A stretch of DNA of 64,000 nucleotides from Macrotrachela quadricornifera (GCA_022393335.1 JAJEKB010021105.1:329713-393712); one strand, 5' to 3'. Counted from the stretch's first letter, positions 48,638-62,781 are shown. Notes: a model not told the origin generated them from the sequence alone. Numbers and translations: made by a program.

Positions 48638-51600
48638 ATGACAAAATATTCATCTACCACAATATCATTTGTTCCACGATCAATTTCAAGTCAACGAACA
48701 TCAAAAGTAAGCATATTGCCAGATTAAATTGACGTGATCTCTTTATAAGTCTCTATTAGGTATCACCGATAAATCATCAACAATGGTATTCAAAATATAT
48801 AAAACAATCTACAGCAAACGAGCACAAGCAATCATCATCTGCCCAAAATCAGCAATTCTACAGCCAGTCCTCATCAGATACTTCAAGATCTTACCACAAT
48901 CTTATCAGAGTCTCCAAGATCTCTTCAGAAACTAAGACAATCTGTGAGTATTCTGTGGAATTACATTTTAGTTTTCTAGTGTATTGAAAATCTGTAATTT
49001 TTGGATGGGTTTTAAAATCAATCACTTGTAGTGTTGCTTGACTTTGCTTTTATTTAACAGCTCTTTAGAAATAAGTTTTCCTTGGACATATAAATAAACT
49101 CGAAAATTTCTAAAAATAATCGTAGATTCTAATTTTAGATGAAAAGTGAGTTCAAAACATTTTTGTGTTATTTTTGAGTAGATGTTTCCCAGTAACAATA
49201 TTTTTGATCGTTTGAAATCACTGGATAATAATACTAATTGAATGTTCAGATATACGATAAAAAAATTTTTACGGTTTGATTGCTTTCTTAGCGATTGCAG
49301 ATGAATTTGGACATCTGTTCAATGAAAAGTTTATTTTTCTGACTATATAAGTATGCGCTAAAATATGTTCAAATAATTATCGAATTGCTAAACATGATAA
49401 TTAGCACTGCAAGATAGTCATTCACAGAATGGACCCTCAATAATGGCAAATAGCAATATACGGCGATAAAATTCAATAATATGGGGCACTCAGAGTGAAC
49501 AGAATCTTATCATTATAATTCTGAAAATATTCAAATAATAGATCTTGTCAAAAGACAAAGAATCCATTGAAATCTAGAAAAGGATTGGTAGAATTGTACA
49601 GAAATTTCATTCTCCTTTGTTTATGATAGGATCAAAAAAATTCTTATCGAAATTTATAGGTCTGTCGGATGCCACAGGATGGGATCGACTCCAAGTCGGA
49701 TTAATCAACCCGGGTACTTCATCCTTCTTTTCAAATAACGTCGAATTATCATTCAATAATCATTTTAAGTGAGTACAAGTATTTCATCCATTAATGTTTT
49801 CATTACTGCCGCTTACAGAAATGCAACTGTGAACGATAGCAAGAGGAAGAGGAAGAAGAAGAAGAAAAGAAAACGATTGTTACCTTGGTATATTCCTCTT
49901 TGTATTTTACTTATTCTTTTTGCCTTATTAGCTATGGCGTTAGGCATTTATGGTATATTTTACTTTACTAAAGCAACAACAACAACTACAAGTAAGAAAA
50001 TCTTTATTTGCTTTGAATGTTAGCGTCTCATTCATATGCTTTCTATTGGTGTTCTAACGAATTCATATTAAAATGATAGGAAACATTTAAACAGAGTATA
50101 ATGACAATATACTATCTTGTATTTATCTCACTTATAAAATACAATGAAGGTATTTTGTTTTGTATATCAGAAATTGAATATTATACATTTTTTCACTAAA
50201 TAAACGAAATCAATGTGATTTAAAAAATCAAACGGACAGTTTTAGTATTCATAATTTATTAGAGACAAATGTAAATACTGATAAACAAAATTGTAATAAT
50301 TAAATCATTTCTGATTCCTTTTCCTTATTTTCTTTTTCTGAAATATTTAACATGACAACTGGAATTTTTCGAGAAATCATATCGAGTATCTTTATCATTC
50401 AACTTAATCTTCTCAATATTACGAACGTAAAGCATAGCTAAAAGGTGGAATGATGGTGAGTTCTGGATTTCAGTTTGGTCCTTGACCACGCTTACTATTG
50501 TAATCATGTGAACCCATTTGACTTAAAAGCTTGCCTTTATCGTATTACATGAGAGACTAGAGATAGTTCGTTATAACTGAACCTAAAATTAAATATTTCT
50601 CTAGTATTGTATAGATGATGTGAGAGACAATCTCCTGAAAATTCTCTGATTGACTCAAACAACCTCACGTTAGGTTCTTACAATGACAGGAAAAATTTTG
50701 CTGAATTCAGTTGTAATGATCTGTCTTTAGTCTCTCATCTAATACGATAAGAACAAAATGAGAATTTAAATAGGAGCACCTGGCTACGATCCTAACTAGT
50801 CAAATTCAAAACTAGCCGAATCTTTATAATCAAAACTCACTTAAATTCCAAATCCTATAAGAAAAGGTTATATGCAATGCTCAAATTCCAAAACAAAAAG
50901 ATCTAATGTTGGTCATATCTCTAAAAATATTTATATTTAGCTGTATCAAGAACTGCAACGACATCAACAACTTCATCTACAACATCAGTGACGACAACCT
51001 CAACCTCATCATCTTCATCCACAACATCGACAACGACATCGTCCACCTCAACGACCTCATCCACAACATCTTCGACAACATCCTCAACATCAACAACTTC
51101 GTCTACAACATCTTCGACGACATCCTCTTCTTCAACAACTTCATCAACAACATCTGCAACAACATCAACAACGTCATCAACAACGTCTGCAACAACATCA
51201 ACAACATCAACAGTAACATCTACGACGACATCCACAACCTCAACAACTCCAGCTCCAGGTACTGTTTTGTTTTCATTTTTTGAAATTCAGTGTGGCACTG
51301 ACAAAAAATTTTTTCGACTAAGGATATCAAGATTATCTTTATCCTATTAAACTATGAAATATTTTGTATAAAAATAATACACAAAATTGCTTTAAAAGTT
51401 TTATTTGACAAATAGAAAATTTCTTGATTCATATTAAGGTAGAGACAGCTCACACTAGCTATAAGAAAGGTTTATCGATTCTTGATTGTGATTTTTTAAA
51501 AATTTTGTAATACAAGTTTTTTCTAAGCTCAATATAATAAATATTTGCTTTTAGAATGGTTAAATACCGCTAGTATGAGTAATGCTCGATTTTTTCATCA

Positions 51601-52405
51601 AGCATCCATATTAACAAATGGAAAAGTCTTGATTACCGGTGGACTTATGTCTACTACTTATTTGAATAGTGCTGAATTGTTTGATCCATCAACAGGAGTG
51701 TGCACTTCTGCTACTAGTATGATTTACACTCGTACTTCTCATACAGCATCTGTATTAGCAAATGGAAAAGTATTAGTTGCGGGTGGTTCTGGTAGTAGTG
51801 GTTTTTATAATGGTGAAGTGTTTGACCCATCAACAGGAGTGTGGACAGTCACTAGTAATATGAATACAGCTCGATATATACACACAGCGTCCTTGTTAGC
51901 AAATGGAAAAGTTTTAGTTGCAGGAGGATCTTTTATTGTTGCTTTAAATAATGCTGAGTTATATAATCCATCAACAGGAGTATGGACTGTCGCCAATAAT
52001 ATGAATTATGCTCGATATGAACATACAGCATCGGTATTAACCAATGGGGAAGTATTAGTTACTGGTGGAACTAATGGCGGCGGACTCACAAATACTGCCG
52101 AACTGTATGATCCAGCAACAGGATTATGGACAGTCACAGGTAATATGACTTATGCTCGATATTACCACACTGCATCCGTCTTGACAGATGGAAAAGTGTT
52201 AGTTACCGCTGGAAGTAGCATTATTGGCATCACAACTAATGCTGAATTGTATAATCCATCAACAGGTTTATGGACAGTCACTACTAGTATGAATTATCCT
52301 CGATACGCACACACAGCATCTGTGTTAAGCAATGGAACAGTATTTGTTACCGGTGGATTTAGTGGAAGCATTTATCTCACGAATTCTGAACTATACCAAC
52401 TTTAA
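48638..52405 (+). CDS. Membrane-anchored kelch-propeller protein with Thr/Ser-rich stalk
   Basis: Exons 48638-48706, 48760-48943, 49660-49768, 49819-49991, 50941-51258 and 51555-52405 join in phase: 567 residues. Residues 1-128 are a polar, Ser/Gln-rich, probably cytosolic tail. A stop-transfer cluster KRKRKKKKKRKR (129-140) precedes a helix (about 144-170, ILLILFALLAMALGIYGIFY). A nearly pure Thr/Ser stalk (about 172-284) would be heavily O-glycosylated. Residues 285-567 contain six kelch-type repeats of about 48 residues, each with a HTASVL.NGKVLV.GG strand pair and an AELY(N/D)PSTG.W turn. Topology is predicted as type II with the propeller outside the cell, suited to ligand binding or adhesion. 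The whole propeller lies in one exon, and its repeat style is that of bacterial kelch proteins. Introns 3 and 5 are long (716 and 949 nt). Confidence 0.87.
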
Positions 52406-53810
52406 CAAGCAAGCAATCAAACAAATAATGAACACTTTGTTTATTTACTTTCGATAAATAATTTTGTCTACGGAAAATATTTTAACATTAAAATTACTTT
52501 GGAATACGAATAATCAAACTTTTCTTTTAACTCTTCCTATATTCGTCGTATCTTTAATAACTTTATTCTGTAACAACAAAATATTCTATTTAATAGATTC
52601 TTTTGCAATAATATATTGTTACAAAAAATGTACTAAAAAATATGTCTGTTCATGCGGTACTGCTTTTGAGACAAAAGCTATTTTATAAATTAAAAAATGC
52701 AATTTCGTAACGCTTGATTAGACCAATGTACGAATAAATTACATATATGGAATCAAAATATAGATTGTTAGATAGAAAAACAAAGTAATTTTGACAAATG
52801 AGCAATTTTTAAAAGTCTTTTTTTAAAGCTGGACGTAAGAGAAGACAGAGAGATGGGTTCAGCGAAAATTGGACAAGTTTAAACAAGGAAAGATGATCAG
52901 AAAAGGTCATTGTTTTTCATGAACGTTCGTTATAAATGACTCCTATGAATACTTTTACGTTTTATTCAAATTGTTTCTTCTTCAACATTCTTAATTAAAT
53001 AACTTACACTACATATTTGCCAAAATTTACCAATAAAATATGAAAACGAAAATAAAGGTCATCAAAATCATTTACTTTTAATTGTAAATAAGAATAAAAA
53101 TAAGCCAAAGAGAGGAGCAAACATCAGCGAAAAATGAATATTTCTGGATAGAGAGGAAGTGATCGGCTATATTCGAATATCTGAATGTTCATTAAGAATT
53201 TTTTAAGCACTTTTGGACAAGTTTTCAAGTAAAATTTTTGTTTTAGGCAGCATCTTTAAAGTAAAAATTGGGTTGAATTCTATGAAACTTCTAGTCAACA
53301 TAATCAGGTATAGATTATCTTGTATAAAAAGAATTTAAATTCATAAAAGAAATGAAAAATGCTTGTCTAGTCAAAACTAGTGATATAACTCGAACAACCC
53401 AGATACCTATAGATAAGAAACCTAAAAAATCATGACAAAATACATCACGAATTTCGTTTTCTTTAGTTTCTATTCTGAAAATTTATTGTCCCTTCATTAT
53501 AATGTCAGTTATACTTATTAAGACATGATCTTACATTTTGAAAGTCAATTGAAAACTGAACAAGTTTTATATAAAACGTTTATTTGCATACGACTTTATT
53601 TTATAGCCATATGTTAGACTAAATGTTTTTAGATCGAGCGTCCAGAGCAGAAAAGTCGACAAAAAGTGGATATTTTTGAGTAGGAAAGAGTATGAGAAAA
53701 TGTCGTTTTATTACCAATATCTTTTATGAATGATCCTTCGATAAAAAAACAAGAAATTCATTTTATTCAATATTATTGTAATATACAATTGATTAAAAAA
53801 AAACAACAAG
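52406..53810. other. Intergenic between convergent genes, no gene seen
   Basis: 3' flanks of the kelch gene (+) and F-box gene (-). Weakly similar phrases (AAAAGTGGATATTTTTGAG and AGCGAAAAATGAATATTTCTGG) at about 52850, 53120 and 53650 suggest old repeats. The ORF at 52464-52688 does not start with ATG and has no features. Confidence 0.5.
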
Positions 53811-56800
53811 TTAAATCCAAAGACGAAATCTCGATATTTCTACATAAGTTTGACTATTAGGAAAACATGTTTGAACCATAGAACGATAGCTTTCAAGTTT
53901 TTCTTCATGAATTTTTCCATGTATATCAAGAAAAACAAATTCTTTCATTTTTTCAACTAATTGACAAAGATCTTGTTTAAAAACGATCATATGTTTATCT
54001 AAAAAGAAGATTTTATTTTATTTGAATTTTCTATTATAAATCTTTTATAATTTTACATACTAATCGATTCAGATGTTGATAGAGAATTCCACCATTGTGA
54101 AAGCTTAATTGCATAATCATATCCTCGTTTAAAGTCTGGACGAACTTAAATAAATAGAATTCATAATTCATATTTATCTTTAATTCAATAATTTCATTAT
54201 ATGTATGTCAATGAAGACTACGAATTGTTGATTTTCTTTTCAAGTTTTGTTTGATTATATATGATAATTCTTTCCTTAATCTTGATGAAAATAAACATTT
54301 TCACTCTAACTCTTGTCCGACACATTTTTTATTTTATTTTTCTAATCTATGAATCAATATTTTGGTTAAGTTTATCTAAGAGATGTTTTTTCTAAAGAAC
54401 AAAATTTTATTTTTAATTCTCGACTTCAATTTATATGTTAAGAATGATTATAATATTTATCGTAAATATGAATATAAAAAATCTGCATACTTGATGTCCA
54501 TGGAAAATCATCTGGTCGCCAAAGATGTAATGTTTGTAAATGAGGCATATAATTACTAAGAAAAGGAAGAAGATTTTTTCCAATATGAATTGATTCATTT
54601 TGACCCTCATGACAACTAGGAATACCAAATTCAGCATATCGAACTGTATTTAATGCATTTTTTCTTAATTCATTGGATGCCTAAAAAATAAATTTTATTT
54701 TATTATGTATAATATTAAAAATTGAATATTGGTATTTTTATGATTAGAAATTATTTTTTTCTTTTGACAATAGTTTTAATAATAGATCGATTAAAAAAAA
54801 AAAAAAGAATACTTACATATTGAATAACATGCAAAAGCCACTCAAATTCATATATTCGTATAACTTTCAATTGAATAGGCATTGAAATAAGATGAGCAAG
54901 TAGTTTTGCTCGTGCTTTAGTTCGATCAATTGAATTTTCAAAGAAACCTTAAAAAACAAAAAACAAATTTTATTTTTATTTTCTGATTTTGTACTACTTA
55001 AATATTTCATTCTAGAAAACAAAAGAAGAAAACTCAGTAATCTTTTTAAAAACATCAATGTATAAGACCTTAAGTCTGTTACATTGTACCTTTAATTTTT
55101 CAATATTGTAAAAAGATAGAGCATGAATTTTTGTATATTTCAATGTACTTATTTTCCTTTTTATTGAATGTAAAATAAAAGAAAGTTTTCACAATAAACC
55201 AATTGAATTTTTTAATACAATCATAATTCAGATATATTCAAAAATAATCTATGCAATATACATATGATATCTATTTAAACTATATGATTTTGTATAAATT
55301 AAAAGAGAAATTATTCATCAACACAATTCATATGTCGTTTTATTGAGTGTTAAAAAACTCCATCGATTTATGTTATGAGTTTTCATATTGGATCTACAAA
55401 CGAATAAAAAATAAATTTCAAACTTTTTATCTGACAAAAACACAGAAATACTTCAAAATAATGTAGATCTTGTGATTAGTTTTGTTACGAAAATCTTTCT
55501 TTTCGGATTCAATGATCAGTAAAATACTTCTATAGAAATCTATAATTTCATAGTCTATCACTCTAAAATATTGAAAATCAAAACTAAGATTCGGCAAATT
55601 TAAGATCTTATTCGTCGATATCCTTTTCATTAAAGTCTAATTATATTTTATACTAAATATTGATTGTAACTAGCCTAGATCTGACGTATATTTTTTTTCA
55701 CTTATATTAACTTCGAAAATATTTTGGAATTCTATTAATTCTATCTTGTTCTGAAAATTTTGAAAAAGTTTGAAAAGAACTTCATTGGTTGATTTCTAAT
55801 TTTTAATCTTTAACTTCTTATCTGATAGTAGACAAACAAATCCACAAATTTTAATATACAATTCATATCGAAATATTCTAATGAAAATATCTTTTGCTCT
55901 TAAAACAATTTCTCGAAATTTTTGAATTTGGTAGATATATCGTAAATATTAGAGAATTTTGTTCTTAAAATACTTAGTATTTAAATAAAATATAATTTAC
56001 TATGTTTTTCTTTAATATCATAAGAGTAACGACTTACCATTATGACGATTAAAATCAGGATCAAAATCAAGTCTAGTCACATTGTGTAATTGAATATCAT
56101 TTATTGTATATTTTCCTATTTCAAATGGTTTTTCCAATGACATTTGAGGATCCGACATGTCACAATCGGTATAATATTCTATAATAAAGAAAAAGAAATT
56201 ATTCTTTTAAGACATTAATTCCTTTAATTGATCTTATCAATCTATCAATAGGATAAATCTAATATCATAAATCAACGCACAAATTTTGATTTTTATTCAC
56301 ATCGATTTCGATGGAAAGTATAAGAAAAATAATGTCGAAATAAAAGTAACAAAAAAGAAAAATCTTGAAAAAATTTTATGAGAGGAAAACATCGACATGA
56401 ATAAAATAATCTTTTTTAATATAAATATCTACTAATATATTTTTATTAATTTAGAAATAAAAAGCTCAGAGACGATTAAAAATATAATAGCATTTGATTT
56501 TTCCTTTACAAATCTTAATAATATATCCAATAAAGGTTTCGCTTACATTCATTTATTTTTCTAGAAATTTATTCTGTACAATATCAAATCTTGTTCGAAA
56601 AGCTTTTGTTTTTGTTAATTACTTCAATGCGAAGATATATCAGTATCATATTGATACTGGTATATGTTCAAAACAAACTGTTCGCTTTAAATCAATTCTA
56701 TGAAATTTTATATATTCGCATATCTTTTTAATAATCAACTTGTATATACAAAGTTATAAGCTTAAAAAACAAATGAGGAAAAGCAAAACTTTAAAAGAAG

Positions 56801-59800
56801 ACAACAGATAAAGAATAACAATTTGTTCATTGTGGTAAATGATATATGAAATCGTTAGGTATGTAGCATGATATTCGATGCAATAATGATGTAAGATCTC
56901 AAAAATTCAAAAGTAGCAAATTATTTCTACAGGGATCAAAAGCAACTGAAAGTAAACTCGGCATTTATATTAAATGAAGTATTATAACCTTGACTTTTTT
57001 TTCTATTTGAATAAATAAAAAAGACCAAACTTCGAAAAGTAAGATGGAATCATTTCCTATATTTCACAATCGCTACATTCTTGGAATTTTTTTATATTTT
57101 AGATAAATAATTTTCTTAATTAGAGTTTATCATCATTTTGACAATATAAAAATCTTCGACATCTATATTTAATGAAAACGAAATACTAACCCATATCAAT
57201 TTTGATGCAAGAAACATTGGGAAATAGATGATTAAATTGTTCAAGAAGTAGATAAAGTGATGGATGTAAATCGATACAAACATAGTGAATATATGGATAA
57301 TAAAAAAGATCGATATGATTACTAGAATACAATTATAATTATATTATAAAAATTCAATTTATTTGGTTCTTACATTAAACCATTGAAAATTTGAAGTGTA
57401 TTATTGAGAGAAGAAGTAAGATGTTGATAAGAAGTCATTGGATCAAAATAACATTTAACAGTTGTCCATTGATGTGAAATAAAAAATGGATGAATTTTAA
57501 ATGAATTTATTATTTTATCAGTATTATTCATTTGTAATTTACGTTTCGAATAAATATAAAAATCAAAATGAGTTAAATTAATTATTGTATCAGGCATACA
57601 ATATAAACGAATAAAATTTGCATCAACAATAGAATGCCATATTATATTATCTGATGTGTGAAATCCACTGCTTAAAAGACGAATATTAAGTTTTCGAATA
57701 TGATTGAGATTGTTAAGAATCCATTTTAGATAGACAAATTCAATATCATAAATAACCTTTGCCTTCAGAGTAAAACATTCAAGTTTTGGTACCTTTGTTT
57801 AACAACAAAAAAAAAAATTATTATTCAAATATCAATAGATAATGATCAAATACTTGAATATTCATTTATAATTTCTCATGCACATCTCCCAATATATATG
57901 CGTATGGACAAAAAAAAGCTTCAATCCATATTTTGAGTATATCATCATCACTCTACAAATATCTTTTTAAAAAATTAATACCATATTCGGAAAGTTCGTG
58001 GGGTTTTCACTCGCTCCTGTATATTTATCAGCAGTGGGCAGATTTCCAGAAAAGGAAATTTCCCTGCTAAAAGTGCAAATTTCGGAAATTACAGCTATAT
58101 AAAATGCAAATTTCAGTAAGTACCGAAAATTACCCTCAATACCACAAGAAAGTACAGAAACATTTCCAGTAATTTCGGAAATCATTTGAAAACTTTAGTA
58201 ATTACTAGGAAATTTCTATAATTTCCTTAAATATATCATGTATCTATCTCATAAAAAGAGAGTAGAGCTTTAAGAACCATACCCCATATGATAGAAGAAA
58301 TTATAGTAATTTCGGTAATTACCTTGAAATTTTAGTAATTACTAGGAAATTTCTATAATTTCCTTAAATATATCATGTATCTATCTCCTATATCTAGGGT
58401 AGGGTCCTTACATCTATACTGATTTTTATGTTATAAGTATAACAAATAAATATAGAAATTATGGAAATTTCTTGGTAATTACTGAAATTTCTAGGTAATT
58501 ACCGAAATTACTGATGTTTCAACTATTCTTAGGGGTAGGGTCCTTATATCTAAATTTATATTTATGTTATATGTGTAAAATATAGAAATAGAAATTATGG
58601 AAATTTCCTAGTAATTACTGTAATTTCTTCGTAATTACCGAAATTACTGAAACTTCTTCTGTTTAGCGGTAGGATATGTAAATCAGTTCTCGAGGTGTGA
58701 TGTCGCTTAGTTTACGTTCAATTTCAGGTAATTTCGGAAATTTCTTTTTGCGGAAATCTGAACATACCTCATATTTATCTTTTTATTTTTAACTTATATA
58801 TTATCAAAATAAATTGATTACAACAAACATATCCTCATGCTCAGATTTCCATAGATTCTATTTTTTCACTGATAAGATAATCATATATTACGACAACTCT
58901 TGAAATTCTTTATCTTTCTATATATATATATATCTATTTTCTTGCGATTAACTATTATCTAAATAATTTAAGTACGTGTAGGGTTGATTGATGATATGTA
59001 AATGTTATTTGAATTATTATTCAATATATAAATATAAAATAAGATGAAAATACACAAAATGATAGAATATTTGAAGTTCAATCAAAATACAAGTGTTTGC
59101 AAAAACAAAACTTGTACTACTTCTTCTACAGATATTATTTTTTATATAAGTGTTTTTTGAATTTTTTTATAAAGTGATGAATAGCACACGACGAATACTA
59201 AACAATTCTATAATTTAATATTTGATCTGGTCATTTATAGAAAATAAGACAAACATCTCTTTATCTTAGATGCAAGAATAAAACTTCTAATCAACATTTT
59301 TGAACATTTTTCACTTTTTCACTTGGAAAGTTTTGGTTAATTAGGAGTCCTTTTTAAACGTTTCATATAGGAATTGGTAGTCGTCAACAAGTAATATTAA
59401 ATATTTTATTCGTCCACCTTTACAATCAATAAGAGATAAACATCTTTTTTCATAGATATCACACAATTTTTTACAATATTAGTATCAATATTTCGAAAAT
59501 CTTCAGCTAAAAATAGTTCGAGTTTATTAATATTTACAAATTTTATTTTTTCGATTGGATTTACATCCGAACTGTTAGATGGGCACTATAGCAATTGAAT
59601 GAATATCTATTGGAAAGGAAAGAAGTCACACTTCTATATATCTAGCGTTTAGTATGTGTGTTCAGGGTTTAGTCTTCACAAAATGACTTTTGTAGTTATT
59701 TATAATAGTAGAAAAAAAAAGAGATGTTTGTCTTATTTTTTTTTCTATGAGTGAACAGATTGAATATGAAATTGTAGTGTTGTATAGTATTCATCATACT

Positions 59801-62149
59801 ATGAAAAAATTCGAAAAACACTTATATAGAAAATAATATTTGTAAAAGAAGTAGTACAAGTTTTTCTACAAATACCTCTATATAATTATTTGGATAAAAA
59901 TTTATTTCTATTATATCTTTAACTTGAAAAAAAATCACAAAATATATCGAATATCTCTGCATAAGTTAAAACTAATGGCATAAATATATAGAATGATAGA
60001 AAAGTTCATGGATATTCAAAATATGATATTATTCTTTTAAAAAGATACTTTTTCAAATGAAACTTTTCTCTAGACGGATATATATGAGCGATTTGCAATA
60101 TATTAGTACTGTTTGCGAAAAATAATGACCGAAAAAAAAGCTTCAAATTTAAATGTTTTGATCCAATGATTTTATTACCATATATTAGGGGAGAACAAAA
60201 AAAAAATTTCCCGACTACCACTACTAAGATAGCGAAGACACAGGGATTATTGGAAAGAATTATAATTCCTGAGGTAATTGTAAGAAAGAGTATCAACATT
60301 TTATATGAAATCCTTAGAGTTTTCTCTTCACAATGAGATCGGATTTCGAATTGATAACTTCAAAACAATTAAGTGAACATGATTATATATCAACAGAACA
60401 ATTACACCTTATTGAATTCACAAAATCTGTTAATATCAGAGAAACACATGTCTGAGATATACTTACTCTAGGTATAAGCTATTCTTCAATCTGAAACGAC
60501 TTATTTCAGAAATATTAAATGGTCAGATCGCTAGCATTTCGAAAGAGGAATCGATTGATGTAAAATAAATATGTTTTTGTCCACGACTTGGTTTAGATTT
60601 TACTCAAAAAATCTCGCGGGACATTTAGTGTGATAACTTTGATTTTTGATTTTATATATCGAAACTTTCTTCTCGAAATTGTGATGCAAAGAAAGTTTTT
60701 TTTCTTTCAAAAGATAGCGCATTCATTTCTCTATCATTTGAGACCTTTTCCAATCTTCTATGAAAAGCTGTTTGTCTTCATCAACGTTTTTAATCTCGTG
60801 GAACAAAAAATTAATCAGTGTCTGTAGTCTTAGAGATTAGCAAAATTTATCAGAAAAATTGTGACATTGTAGTAGCCTATTTATATTCTCTGAACGTTCA
60901 AAGTATAAATCGATCATCATGAACTAGAGTTATTGCGAATCTACATTAAAAAATTGAAACGGTATCAATATATTGCAAATTGTCCATACATATATATATA
61001 AGATTTTATCAAAAAATAACATATATACATCACTGAAAAATTTTGGTCTTTATCTTATTTTCTAGAATAATTAATAATAATCGAATAGATTATAGAATAA
61101 ACAAGTTCAGAAAAAAGAAACTTGTAACGTCTATAAAATGTTATATAGATAACAAAACATTTTTATTAAATAAACAGTTTATATAATGTGAACAACTATC
61201 TTACTTTATTAAACCAATTTCCATTTGTTTGTATTAAAGCTTCAATATCTGATAAAGATCGTCGTTCTTCATTTAATGACTTTCGAAAATAAACATATAA
61301 TTCTTCAAGAATAGGAACATATTCAATTAGATCTTCAAATAAATATGTGTATTTAAGATGAATATGCAAACGACGAAGAGTTAAACATGAAGAAGGGCTA
61401 ATACGAGATTTTAAACATTGATGAACACGAATATTACCATCAGGACAATCTAGATTAAGTCGAAGTGATGTTAATCGACATTCATTCGAAAAAAGTTGAC
61501 GAATTAAATCTTCAAGCATGATCATTCGAATATCTAATAAATAGAACATATAAAATCAGCTAATGTTCAATTATCAAGATTATTTCTTAATTGTTAAATG
61601 AACAATTTTTGATAATATTTAATTACTTTTATCGCATTTTCTTGTTAATAATTTATTTAATTTTTTGATTATTTCATTTGTATCTTCATCAAATGTTATT
61701 GTAAGTTCATCAAGATGATATTTAATAAGAAAAGATAAACTATTGATTAAAGGTTTGATTAATAAACATTGAGTAAGAATAAGTGATTTAAGATTTGGAA
61801 AACGAAGATTTTTTGTATTATTATCAAAAAGCCATTCATAAATTAAATCACATGAATTAGAATTTCTTTCATCAAAATGAATACGTCGAATAGATGAAGT
61901 AACGATTGAAGAAAATGAATTAGAAAATAATCGTGATAATATTCCATTACATTTATTATATGATAAACCTGGTTCATTAATAACAAGTTCACTATTTAAT
62001 TTATTATTATTTCGTGAAAGAATTGAACATATCAATATATCAAAACGTTTATTTAATGACCAAAATGATATTAATACATCTAACCATGATAAATTAGATA
62101 ATATTATTAAAAGTATTTCATTTGGGAATTCTTCAAATATTCTAGTCAT
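53811..62149 (-). CDS. F-box protein with leucine-rich-like C-terminal region, nine exons
   Basis: Minus-strand exons: 62149-61627, 61533-61205, 57792-57374, 57321-57191, 56178-56038, 54947-54817, 54680-54491, 54144-54061 and 53998-53811. All phases agree, giving 711 residues. The F-box is at about 5-45 (FPNEILLIILSNLSWLDVLI, then WSLNKRFD). It is followed by irregular repeats with LKSLILTQC, LRRLHIHLKY and RKLNIRLLSS strands, typical of the large bdelloid F-box family. The end is a conserved-looking segment (RPDFKRGYDYAIKLSQWWNS, DKHMIVFKQDLCQLVEKMKE). F-box proteins dock substrates to the SKP1-cullin ubiquitin ligase, with the C-terminal part choosing the target. Intron 2 is 3412 nt and holds two transposon remnants. 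Every splice junction shows standard GT..AG, so the gene may be active despite these insertions. Confidence 0.88.
58030..58771. mobile_element. hAT-like MITE with 8-9 bp target duplication, inside F-box intron 2
   Basis: The direct repeat ATATTTATC at 58021-58029 and 58771-58779 brackets the element (one base of overlap is ambiguous). The ends begin AGCAGTGGGCAGATTTCC and, inverted, TGAGGTATGTTCAGATTTCC, followed by shared AAAA.GAAATTTCC. An 8-bp duplication and a CAGTGGGCA-like end fit the hAT superfamily. The interior is a maze of short palindromes (GGTAATTAC, GGAAATTTCC) and includes a direct repeat with a period of about 137 bp starting near 58208 and 58345. There is no coding capacity. 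Confidence 0.75.
59085..59885 (-). mobile_element. Tc1-like transposon relic with long inverted ends, inside F-box intron 2
   Basis: The left region (about 59085-59275, ACTTGTACTACTTCTTCTAC to AGACAAACATCTC) pairs inversely with the right region (about 59720-59880). Between them the minus strand, about 59590 down to 59406, encodes PSNSSDVNPIEKIKFVNINK and continues to a stop. The S.D(V/L)NPIE block is the C-terminal signature around the catalytic Glu of Tc1 transposases. Only that end of the gene survives, so the element is dead. It lies in the same orientation as the host gene. Confidence 0.65.
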
Positions 62150-62339
62150 ATTATCTAGAAAAACATATAAATTCTTTTTTTTATTTCATTGATTGAGTCC
62201 ATCTAATTCATATATTTCATTGAACAAAATAAAATATTTGGAACATTATAAAAATCTCCTCATCTATCATTTCTAAAAGTAACAATTTTAGCTTAGATAT
62301 TTTTGTTATAATACCTAAACTACTACATATCTAATATTG

Positions 62340-62781
62340 TCTCTATATAATTAATAGTTTTTTATCTATAGATATCATAAGTTCAAATGAATTAAACATA
62401 TCTATGAAAAATTAGAAATACATTTCGAACTATTCTAAAGACATTGATCAAAAATTATACACTCAAGCAAAGTTTTCTATTTTGAATAGCTTAGTTATCA
62501 TTTAATATTTATGAATATATAATGACAATTTACATTAATAATGTTCTATAACATATTATGATATTTGAATGAATTTGTCGTTTTAACAATGAATAATTAG
62601 CTGTTAATGATAGTCCAAGATATCATCGAAATATTATTGATTTCATATTAGAGTATTTGAGATTTTCATAGATTGACTTTAGTCATATAAAGTTGATTAT
62701 AGAAAATTCTGTACATGATAAATTTAAAATATGAATAGTATTTGTTTTTTATCTAGGTACAATTCAATTATATGTGATCAT
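62340..62781 (+). mobile_element. Mariner-like relic, second copy (left part)
   Basis: It shares the TTTATCTATAGATATCATAAG end phrase (62363-62385) and downstream sequence with the 41.5-kb copy. About 62490-62620 reads, with stops, IYEYIMTIYINNVL, IMIFE, RFNNE and then NDSPRYHRNI. This corresponds to the transposase helix-turn-helix and the region just after it. Confidence 0.5.

Noticed and set aside
50921..51235. Minus-strand ORF rich in Val and Asp
   Set aside because: It is the exact antisense of the Thr/Ser stalk exon of the kelch gene. The repeat ACAACATC/ACGTCA reads as Val-Asp on the other strand.
52464..52688. Possible small membrane protein after the kelch gene
   Set aside because: The frame opens with TTG, not ATG, has AT-driven composition and lies in the 3' flank.
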